Assembly (NCBI RefSeq): GCF_001719045.1 | Contig: NZ_CP015423.1 | Span: forward strand, 2,903,501 to 2,967,500 | Direction of reading: 5' to 3' | DNA from: Paenibacillus polymyxa | GTDB lineage: Bacteria; Bacillota; Bacilli; Paenibacillales; Paenibacillaceae | DNA: 64,000 nt | Shown: positions 1 through 6,005 of the stretch, in pieces | How positions within the stretch are numbered: position 1 is the stretch's first letter | Layout of the letters: each line of letters opens with the position of its first letter | Made by a program: the position numbers and the translations under genes | The notes under the pieces: generated by a model | The model's database searches: none | Seen by the model: the letters and a program-made list of their open reading frames with translations, nothing else | Told to the model about the DNA's origin: nothing

Positions 1-938
1 ACGGTGCCTTGCTAAAGGCGCTGCTGCGTTATGCCTTGCCTGTTTGCCTTGGAGCGCTAGCCGTTCCGTTAATTAGTCTGGTTGACACATTTACCGTACC
101 TCGATTGTTAAAGCAGGAGGGTTTGGACGATACTGCGGTTATGGTGGCCTTTGGCGTGTATAACCGAGGTCTGCCGCTGGTACAGCTAGTCATGATGTTT
201 GCCACCACCCTGTCGGCATTATTCATTCCATCGCTGGCTGAGGCGCGGGTGACCGGCGGTACGGAGCTGGCACGTCGCCAGTGCGAGCAATCGCTGCGCT
301 GGTTTTGGTTACTGGGACTAGCCGCTGCGACAGGCTTGATCGTGCTGGCTGTGCCCGTCAATGTGATGCTGTATGCGGACGACACCGGCAGCGGGGTCAT
401 GCGCTGGATGGCGCTAACCGCCGTAGGCGGCACGCTCAGCATCATCTCGGCTGCGCTGCTGCAAGGGCTTGGCGCGGTTCGCGCGCCGGCTCTGGCGATG
501 CTCGCGGCCGCAGTAGCCAAGGCGCTGCTAAACTGGCTGCTCGTGCCGCAGCTAGGCACGGCTGGAGCCGCCATTGCGGGGGCTGTCGCCTATCTGCTGG
601 CGGCGGTGATCAACATCGTGCTGCTGGCTCGCTTGGTAGGCCTGCGTGGGAGCTGGTCCGCCAGCGTGCTCAAGCCGGCGGCACTGCTTATCGCCCTGGC
701 TGGTGCGGCCGGGGCGGCGATGTGGGGCACCAGCGCTGTGCTGGGTGCTTTGGGGTGGGCTGCCGGAGGTCGTGCCACGGCAGCCGCGGAGAGCCTGCTG
801 GGCGTAGCCGCAGGCGCCGTAGTGTTCGTGATCGGCCTCGCACGCTTGAGGCTGATCACGGAAGCCGAGCTTGTGGCGGTGCCCAAGCTCGGACGCCCGC
901 TGGCAGCCGTGCTGCGCAGGCTGCGTGTACTGACGTAG
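1..938 (+). CDS. SpoVB/YabM-type polysaccharide (lipid-linked precursor) flippase, C-terminal part
   Basis: This is the C-terminal ~311 residues of a multi-pass membrane protein; the frame is open to the left edge, so the 5' end is missing. Long hydrophobic segments alternate with short basic loops, and there are MATE/MOP-like stretches such as ISLVDTFTVPRL and ISAALLQGLGA. The family (SpoVB, YabM, MurJ-like) moves lipid-linked sugar intermediates across the membrane, often in cortex or cell-wall synthesis. It lies directly upstream of yabN/mazG, the position of yabM in Bacillus subtilis, which supports YabM/SpoVB-like identity. The DNA is visibly more GC-rich than its neighbours. The exact paralogue cannot be fixed from a fragment. 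Confidence 0.8.
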   Translation, partial: GALLKALLRYALPVCLGALAVPLISLVDTFTVPRLLKQEGLDDTAVMVAFGVYNRGLPLVQLVMMFATTLSALFIPSLAEARVTGGTELARRQCEQSLRWFWLLGLAAATGLIVLAVPVNVMLYADDTGSGVMRWMALTAVGGTLSIISAALLQGLGAVRAPALAMLAAAVAKALLNWLLVPQLGTAGAAIAGAVAYLLAAVINIVLLARLVGLRGSWSASVLKPAALLIALAGAAGAAMWGTSAVLGALGWAAGGRATAAAESLLGVAAGAVVFVIGLARLRLITEAELVAVPKLGRPLAAVLRRLRVLT

Positions 939-1000
939 CCCAGGCATAGGGCTTAGGGTACGAAAGCGGCACAGCCATTTTATGAGCCTATACAACTTTG

Positions 1001-1009
1001 TGGTATAGT
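1001..1009 (+). promoter_or_regulatory. Candidate extended -10 promoter for yabN/mazG
   Basis: TGGTATAGT fits the extended -10 form TGnTATAAT with one mismatch and lies about 88 bp before the yabN start. The -35 position (around 980) is poor, as expected for an extended -10 promoter. This is inferred from sequence only. Confidence 0.35.
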
Positions 1010-1096
1010 AAATGCCAAAGCAAAGGAAGCGGAAGCGGGTTAGGCCGTGTATTTTTTCGAGCATGAACCTTGTTTCTGCGAAACGGAGGATTGAAT

Positions 1097-2596
1097 ATGA
1101 GCGTAACATTAACGGTCGTAGGTCTGGGCTCGGGAGATCCGGATCAGCTTACGATAGGGATATTGAACAAAATGCGGGGCGCTTCAGCGCTCTATCTGCG
1201 GACCAAGGAGCATCCTGCGGTTCAAGTGCTGAATGAGTTTGAAGTGGCTTTTGAGTCGTTTGACAAGGTATATGAGACAAAGGATTCCTTTCCAGAGGTA
1301 TACGAGGAAATTACCAGCCAATTAATTACAACGGCTGCTAAGGCGGCAGACGGAAGCGAAATCGTCTATGCGGTTCCCGGTCACCCGATGGTGGCAGAAG
1401 CAGCGGTGCAGTTGCTTAAGGAGCGTTGTCCTGCGCAAGGGATTGATCTGAACATTCTGGGCGGCGAAAGTTTCCTGGATGAAGCTTTTGTGCGTCTTGG
1501 TTTTGATCCGATTGAGGGTTTCCAGCTGTTGGACGCAGGTACACTGGATGCCAGCTGGCTCCAGCCTCAGCTGCATACGCTGATCGGACAGGTGTATGAC
1601 ACCTTCACGGCATCTGATGTAAAGCTGTGCCTGATGGAGCGATATCCTGACGATTATGAGGTGTATGTCGGTCACGCTCTTGGGGTGGAAGGTGAGGAAG
1701 CGGTGCACAAGGTGCCGCTGTACGAGCTGGATCGAGTAGAGGGCTACGGGAACCTATCCTTGGTATACATACCTCGCAGTGAAGATGAGGCACTGAAACG
1801 GCGTTCTTTTGACCGTCTACACGAGATTGTCGATATTTTACGCAGCCCGGAGGGCTGTCCATGGGATCGTGAACAGACACATCAGTCGATTCGCAAAAAT
1901 CTGATCGAAGAAACGTATGAAGTCATCGAAACGATAGATGAGGACGACCCTGAGCATATGAAGGAAGAACTAGGCGATCTGTTGTTGCAAATTTTGCTGC
2001 ATGCCCAAATGGAAGAGGAAGTCGGAACCTTTAATGTGTATGATGTTATCCAGGGGCTGAATGATAAGCTTATTTTCCGTCATCCACATGTATTTGGTGA
2101 CAATCAAGCGAATGATGCGGAAGAGGCGCTGCAAAACTGGGAGCAGATGAAGGCTGAGGAAAAACGGCTTAAAGGCACGACGGCAGCATACCCTTCCGTA
2201 CTGGATGGGGTTCCACGTGATCTGCCTGCTCTTATGAAATCGTACAAGCTCCAGAAGAAAGCAGCTAAAGTAGGCTTTAACTGGGATAGCATTGAGGGCG
2301 TATTTGATAAATTAGACGAAGAAGTGGCTGAGTTGAAGGAAGCGGTTCGTGAAGGGCATGCCGTGGAAGCCCAGTTGCTGGAGTTAGGCGATGTGTTATT
2401 TGTTGCCGTGAATGCAGCCCGGTTCATGGGAGTAGATCCAGAAGAGGCATTGTCCGCCACCAATCGCAAATTTGTCGACCGTTTCCAGTATATTGAGCAG
2501 AAATTACGCGAGCAGGGGCGTCGTCCCGAAGAAAGCAGCGTAGATGAAATGGAGACTTACTGGCAGGAAGCCAAAAAGCTCCTTGGCAAAGCGTGA
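1097..2596 (+). CDS. mazG: YabN: tetrapyrrole methylase-like plus MazG nucleotide pyrophosphohydrolase
   Basis: The 499-aa protein has two domains. Residues ~1-220 resemble a SAM-dependent tetrapyrrole methylase (VVGLGSGDPDQLT near the N-terminus, AVPGHPMVAE further in). Residues ~245-495 are MazG, with the EExxE...ExxD metal-binding signature (EETYE followed by EELGD) that hydrolyses NTPs to NMP and pyrophosphate. The CPWDREQTHQSI motif is typical of MazG. The start is the ATG at 1097, which has GGAGG 7-8 bases upstream; an in-frame ATG at 1070 has no such site. The fusion is the usual YabN arrangement of Bacillales and sits between yabM and the HU gene. Confidence 0.93.
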   Translation: MSVTLTVVGLGSGDPDQLTIGILNKMRGASALYLRTKEHPAVQVLNEFEVAFESFDKVYETKDSFPEVYEEITSQLITTAAKAADGSEIVYAVPGHPMVAEAAVQLLKERCPAQGIDLNILGGESFLDEAFVRLGFDPIEGFQLLDAGTLDASWLQPQLHTLIGQVYDTFTASDVKLCLMERYPDDYEVYVGHALGVEGEEAVHKVPLYELDRVEGYGNLSLVYIPRSEDEALKRRSFDRLHEIVDILRSPEGCPWDREQTHQSIRKNLIEETYEVIETIDEDDPEHMKEELGDLLLQILLHAQMEEEVGTFNVYDVIQGLNDKLIFRHPHVFGDNQANDAEEALQNWEQMKAEEKRLKGTTAAYPSVLDGVPRDLPALMKSYKLQKKAAKVGFNWDSIEGVFDKLDEEVAELKEAVREGHAVEAQLLELGDVLFVAVNAARFMGVDPEEALSATNRKFVDRFQYIEQKLREQGRRPEESSVDEMETYWQEAKKLLGKA

Positions 2597-2929
2597 TTCC
2601 ACACATTCGCTTTTGGCTGCACAGACCAGTAAAATGAGACATATGCAGGGTTGAAAGAAGGCCCAGTTTGAGAAGACTTGCCAATGGACAGAGTTTTGTA
2701 GTAGGATGTTGGCTTAACTGGGGTCGAATAAAAAAACGCCTGTCATTGCAGGATTTTTACGGACAAGCCAGAATAACTTGTAGTAATTCTGAAAATAACT
2801 GTAGCTTATAGTTAAGCGTGTTACAGTGACATTCAGGAGGGCTTCGGCCACAGTTGGACCTCACGTCTGCTCCATAAATGGACATGCAGCGTGATGATTA
2901 TTTTTTGACATTTGGGAGGCTTTTATCTT
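2597..2929. other. Intergenic region between mazG and the HU gene
   Basis: I see no gene in these 333 bases. A weak sigma-A-like pair lies at 2678 (TTGCCA) and 2702 (TAGGAT) with an 18-base spacer. A short weak stem (CCTG/CAGG) followed by T5 lies near 2740-2758. An AGGAGG at 2836 is not followed by a convincing reading frame. The region most likely holds the HU promoter, but I cannot place it firmly. Confidence 0.4.
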
Positions 2930-3202
2930 ATGAACAAGACAGATCTGATCAACAATATTTCCAGCAAAAGCGGTTTGAGCAAACGTGACGTTGAAGCTGT
3001 ATTGAATGGCGTTCTTGGTGAAATTACAGATGCACTTGCTAGCGGTGACAAAGTGCAACTGATCGGCTTTGGTACTTTCGAAACACGCAAGCGTTCCAGC
3101 CGTACAGGCCGCAATCCACAAACCGGTAACACGATTGAAATTCCAGAATCGACCGTTCCTGCTTTTAAAGCCGGTAATAAGCTTAAAGAAGCCGTTAACT
3201 AA
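2930..3202 (+). CDS. hup: HU family nucleoid DNA-binding protein
   Basis: The protein has 90 aa, the normal HU length. It begins MNKTDLINNIS and contains the HU signature GFGTFETRKRSSRTGRNPQTG, whose central part forms the DNA-binding beta arms and ends in the conserved RNPQTG turn. HU bends and compacts DNA as a dimer. The ATG at 2930 has GGGAGG 10 bases upstream; a start at 2912 would lie upstream of that site and is unlikely. Its stop overlaps the rqcP start by one base (TAATG), so the two are probably translationally coupled. Confidence 0.96.
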   Translation: MNKTDLINNISSKSGLSKRDVEAVLNGVLGEITDALASGDKVQLIGFGTFETRKRSSRTGRNPQTGNTIEIPESTVPAFKAGNKLKEAVN

Positions 3203-3480
3203 TGCGTCTTGATAAATTCTTGAAAGTCTCGCGGCTGATTAAGCGGCGTACGGTAGCCAAGGACGTCTCCGAACAAGGGAGAGTGCTGGTGAACGGACGC
3301 GAAGCCAAGCCGAGCAGTGCGGTCAAAGTAGGCGATGAAATTACCGTCCAGTTTGGCCAGAAGCTGGTGACCGTGCGAGTGGAACGGCTCGCCGACACTA
3401 CACGCAAGGACGAGGCTGCAAGTATGTACACTTTGGTAAAGGAAGAGCCTATTGCCAGGGACAATGGTTTGAACTGGTAA
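3202..3480 (+). CDS. rqcP: RqcP (YabO), S4-domain ribosome-associated quality-control factor
   Basis: This 92-aa protein begins with a classical S4 RNA-binding domain (MRLDKFLKVSRLIKRRTVAK, then GRVLVNG and KPSSAVKVGDEI). It matches YabO/RqcP of Bacillales in length and position. That factor works with RqcH on stalled 50S subunits to add C-terminal alanine tails to nascent chains. The start ATG overlaps the HU stop by one base. A strong terminator follows, so HU and rqcP probably form one transcription unit. Confidence 0.92.
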   Translation: MRLDKFLKVSRLIKRRTVAKDVSEQGRVLVNGREAKPSSAVKVGDEITVQFGQKLVTVRVERLADTTRKDEAASMYTLVKEEPIARDNGLNW

Positions 3481-3512
3481 GCAGACCTCTGATTTTCTCA
3501 TAACTGTACATG

Positions 3513-3554
3513 AAAGCATTCCTTCATTATTTTATGAAGGAGTGCTTTTTTTCT
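3513..3554 (+). terminator. Rho-independent terminator after rqcP
   Basis: AAGCATTCCTTCAT pairs with ATGAAGGAGTGCTT around a TATTTT loop and is followed by a run of T. It separates the HU-rqcP unit from the sporulation genes yabPQ. Confidence 0.85.
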
Positions 3555-3657
3555 TTAATGACGAGTTTTCGTCCATCATATGCTGATTAACAGCAAAAGC
3601 GGTTCTAAATCATACGGCCCCCTTCATAAGCTAAGAACAGAAGGAGGGGTACATGCC

Positions 3658-3942
3658 ATGATTGAACAAGGGAAGTCCAAGCACCATGATCTGCGCATGC
3701 AAAGCCGCAAGCAACTCGATATTTCAGGCGTCAGCAATGTGGAGAGCTTTGACAGTGAAGAATTTTTGCTTCAGACCGAGCTGGGCCATCTCACCATTCG
3801 CGGACAACATTTACATATCAAAAACCTCAGTCTAGAAGAGGGGCTGTTGTCCATTGAAGGTCTGATTACTTCCCTCGTCTACCTGGAGCCCGGGGCCCCG
3901 GCCAAAAACGGAAAAAGCCTATTCGGCAAGATCTTCAAATGA
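3658..3942 (+). CDS. yabP: YabP sporulation protein
   Basis: The product has 94 aa and shows the YabP features: a central ISGVSNVESFDSEEFLLQT stretch, a LTIRGQHLHIKNLSLEEG strand-rich core and a short basic C-terminus. YabP family proteins are needed for spore formation, and in B. subtilis yabP and yabQ are made in the mother cell under sigma-E. The ATG at 3658 has AAGGAGG about 10 bases upstream. Upstream in-frame ATGs, such as 3580, have no such site. It overlaps yabQ by four bases (ATGA). A CATACGGC at 3611 resembles a sigma-E -10 element, but no matching -35 is clear. Confidence 0.88.
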   Translation: MIEQGKSKHHDLRMQSRKQLDISGVSNVESFDSEEFLLQTELGHLTIRGQHLHIKNLSLEEGLLSIEGLITSLVYLEPGAPAKNGKSLFGKIFK

Positions 3943-4517
3943 ACCCTTACACGCAATGGCTGACGTTGACGTGGATGCTGTTGTCGGGCATAGCCATGGG
4001 AGTGGTGTTTGACAGCTACCGGGTGCTGTCCATCCGCTTTCATTTTGCCCGCTGGAGCGTTCATATGTTGGACGTGCTGTACTGGGTGGCCTCGGCTTTG
4101 TTTATTTTCCGTGTGCTATACGCGAGTAATCGCGGTGAGCTGCGGTTTTATGTCTTTTTAGGACTACTTTTGGGGGTTTGGCTCTATTTTTGGGCCTTTA
4201 GTGTTACAACCCAACGTTTTGTGGTAATGTTATTAGAGATAGTTCGCAGACTGACGTTGATCGTGAACAGCATACTGCGCATCCTGATTGTTCTTCCGGT
4301 GTTAGCGCTGTATCGGCTGTTACGCAAGCTGGTCGGATGGACATGGGCACTAATTGTGTTCCTGGGAAGGATGCTGATATACATCCTGATGCCGGTTTGG
4401 AAGCCGATCCTATGGCTGATCGGTCCGCTTAAAGCGCGCTGGAAGACTCCAGAGTTGCTCGTAAAGCTGGGTATCAGACTGAAAAACACAGCGAAAAGAT
4501 GGTTTGGAAGGAGGTAG
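3939..4517 (+). CDS. yabQ: YabQ spore cortex biosynthesis membrane protein
   Basis: This 192-aa protein has about four hydrophobic helices in its first ~150 residues and a basic C-terminal tail. The N-terminus carries the YabQ pattern (GIAMGVVFDSYRVL). YabQ is required for spore cortex formation in B. subtilis and sits in the outer forespore membrane. The start overlaps the yabP stop (ATGA), implying translational coupling. The tail is longer and more hydrophobic or basic than the core, as in other Paenibacillaceae homologues as far as I recall. Confidence 0.88.
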   Translation: MNPYTQWLTLTWMLLSGIAMGVVFDSYRVLSIRFHFARWSVHMLDVLYWVASALFIFRVLYASNRGELRFYVFLGLLLGVWLYFWAFSVTTQRFVVMLLEIVRRLTLIVNSILRILIVLPVLALYRLLRKLVGWTWALIVFLGRMLIYILMPVWKPILWLIGPLKARWKTPELLVKLGIRLKNTAKRWFGRR

Positions 4518-4521
4518 TATC

Positions 4522-4851
4522 ATGCGTAATTCGTCTGTAGATCGCCATTCATCTTCTACGTCCAAGTCCAACGCGGGCGGGCGCAGGCGAATCATGATTT
4601 GGTTGCTATCGCTTGCCGCCTTTGGTAGTTGGGCAATTTTTACCTTTTTTTCTCAAGGCATGATTATGGCCGATCGAAGTGAACAGCTCACCCAGAAGGA
4701 AAAGCAGAAGCAAGCTGCTACACAAACGGAACAACAGCTTCAAACCGAAGTGAATCGTCTGAAGGACCCTGAGTACATTGGCGAGATTGCCAGAAGCAAG
4801 TACGGTCTTTACAAACCGGAAGAGACGCCAATCATCGGAGATCAAAAATAG
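4522..4851 (+). CDS. divIC: DivIC/FtsB-type septum formation initiator
   Basis: The protein has 109 aa: a short cytoplasmic N-terminus rich in Ser, Arg and Lys, one transmembrane helix (~residues 24-46), then a coiled coil rich in Gln, Lys and Glu, and a C-terminal LKDPEYIGEIARSKYGL block typical of DivIC/FtsB. It belongs to the FtsL-DivIB-DivIC subcomplex of the divisome. The ATG at 4522 follows GGAGGT and sits just after the yabQ stop. The yabQ coding end overlaps the Shine-Dalgarno site. Confidence 0.92.
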   Translation: MRNSSVDRHSSSTSKSNAGGRRRIMIWLLSLAAFGSWAIFTFFSQGMIMADRSEQLTQKEKQKQAATQTEQQLQTEVNRLKDPEYIGEIARSKYGLYKPEETPIIGDQK

Positions 4852-4875
4852 GAACATTATCGGGCCAATGCTTAG

Positions 4876-4904
4876 TTGACCTTGGTTCCGCCATTTTGTA
4901 TAAT
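4876..4904 (+). promoter_or_regulatory. Sigma-A promoter for yabR
   Basis: TTGACC (4876-4881) and TATAAT (4899-4904) are separated by 17 bases, an almost perfect vegetative promoter. It lies 70 bp before the yabR start. Confidence 0.8.
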
Positions 4905-4974
4905 CAAATCACCACAGCGGGATTTTTTTGCAAAAAAATCGGTTGTATATTTTAAGGGAGGATCATTTTATTCT

Positions 4975-5499
4975 ATGGCAATTGAAGTGGGCACCAAGTT
5001 AGAGGGCAAAGTGACAGGCATCACGCATTTTGGAGCATTTGTGGATTTGTCTGGAGGTGTCACGGGTCTCGTTCACATCTCGGAAATCGCCGATAACTAT
5101 GTTAAGGATGTTAACGACCACCTGAAGATTAATGATGTTGTGACGGTGAAAGTCATTAATGTTGACAAAGATGGCAAAATCGGACTTTCCATTAAGCAAA
5201 CGATTGACAAGCCGGCAAGTGAAGCCCGTCCCCCAAGAGCTCCAAGACCGGAGCGTACAGGAGGACCAGGCGGAGGCGACCGTTTCGGCGGTGGAGGTTC
5301 AGGTCCAAGTCAAGGACGCGGTGGTGGTGGCGGTGGTTTCAACCGCGATCGTGGAGGCCGTTCTTTCAAGCCTGCACCGGGTAAACCTTCATTTGAGGAT
5401 AAAATGTCACGCTTCCTGAAAGATAGTGAGGAACGCATTTCGTCGCTGAAAAAGAACACCGAAGGTAAACGCGGAGGACGCGGCGCGAAGCGTGTTTAA
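4975..5499 (+). CDS. yabR: YabR, S1 RNA-binding domain protein with Gly/Arg-rich tail
   Basis: The 174-aa protein has one S1 domain at residues ~5-75 (GTKLEGKVTGITHFGAFVDL, then GLVHISEIA and VKVINVDKDGKIGLSIKQ). A Gly/Arg/Pro-rich low-complexity region (~80-145) and a basic C-terminal helix follow. It is a general RNA-binding protein of the YabR/GSP13 type. The ATG at 4975 has GGGAGGA upstream and lies behind a near-consensus promoter; an upstream in-frame ATG at 4876 would overlap that promoter. The Gly/Arg-rich linker is longer than I expect for B. subtilis YabR and resembles an RGG box. Confidence 0.92.
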   Translation: MAIEVGTKLEGKVTGITHFGAFVDLSGGVTGLVHISEIADNYVKDVNDHLKINDVVTVKVINVDKDGKIGLSIKQTIDKPASEARPPRAPRPERTGGPGGGDRFGGGGSGPSQGRGGGGGGFNRDRGGRSFKPAPGKPSFEDKMSRFLKDSEERISSLKKNTEGKRGGRGAKRV

Positions 5500-5532
5500 T
5501 TCACTTTGACAACCGTATCAATCATACACGGA

Positions 5533-5568
5533 AAACCGTACAGTCGAGAGACTGCTACGGTTTTTTTT
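5533..5568 (+). terminator. Rho-independent terminator after yabR
   Basis: AAAACCGTACAGTC pairs with GACTGCTACGGTTTT around a GAGA loop and ends in T8. Confidence 0.88.
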
Positions 5569-6005
5569 GCGTTCTACCGACAACGGATGCGATAAGCAGC
5601 GATTGTTGGCGCTGAATCCAGTGGTTAGTCGTACGGGCATTTATGAGATTCGCAATTTTGATGAAGAAGAAAAGAGCTTCGATGCTGGAAAGCGGATGTT
5701 TTTTTTGTCGTGAGGACATAATCGTCCGACAAACTCCAACGGTTTTCCGTCTATCTTCTGTGCAAATCGCTAGATTGGACATCAGGATGAACGACATCGA
5801 GAGGTCATATAAGGAGTAGCGGGACGTTTCTTCCATCGGCTTCCATACGGGCGTAGCTTGATGTTCAGAGTGATGCTCTGTCCTTTCGCGCAGAACGTTT
5901 TTTTGTCGGAAATTTCTTGGAATAAGACGTGGGGTTCTGACAAACTTTCTCAGTCGTTCCGGTTTAAGATAGGAACATCAAATTGATGAATGGGGTGCCT
6001 GACGC
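5569..6005. other. spoIIE upstream region
   Basis: There is no convincing gene in these ~440 bases. A minus-strand frame of 93 codons exists but shows no family features and runs into the yabR terminator. B. subtilis has two tRNA genes between yabR and spoIIE; no tRNA fold is apparent here. The 3' half holds Spo0A-box-like repeats and a long-spacer promoter, described separately. Confidence 0.5.
5902..5970 (+). promoter_or_regulatory. Candidate Spo0A-dependent spoIIE promoter with paired 0A-box-like sites
   Basis: TTTGTCGGAA (5902-5911) and its near-inverse TTCTGACAAA (5935-5944) resemble the Spo0A box (core TGNCGAA). The second overlaps a -35-like CTGACA (5937-5942), followed after 22 bases by TAAGAT (5965-5970). 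The Spo0A-controlled sigma-A promoters spoIIE and spoIIG of B. subtilis also have 21-22 base spacers. The promoter call is inference from this similarity. Confidence 0.5.

Noticed and set aside
281..949. Plus-strand 222-codon frame overlapping the spoVB-like gene
   Set aside because: It is an Arg/Gly/Cys-rich frame-shifted reading of GC-rich DNA; the membrane-protein frame is clearly the coding one.
2906..2911. TTGACA-like sequence just before the HU ribosome site
   Set aside because: It is only about 20 bases before the start codon and overlaps the leader, so it cannot act as the HU -35 element.
2878..2930. Possible leader peptide upstream of the HU gene (ATG at 2878)
   Set aside because: Although AGGAGG occurs upstream, the spacing is far too long and the frame runs out of phase into the HU gene.
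5555..5836. Minus-strand 93-codon frame between yabR and spoIIE
   Set aside because: It overlaps the yabR terminator, has no clear ribosome site and shows no family features.
5569..6005. tRNA genes between yabR and spoIIE as in B. subtilis
   Set aside because: No cloverleaf, TTCGA-type T-loop or CCA end could be traced on either strand.
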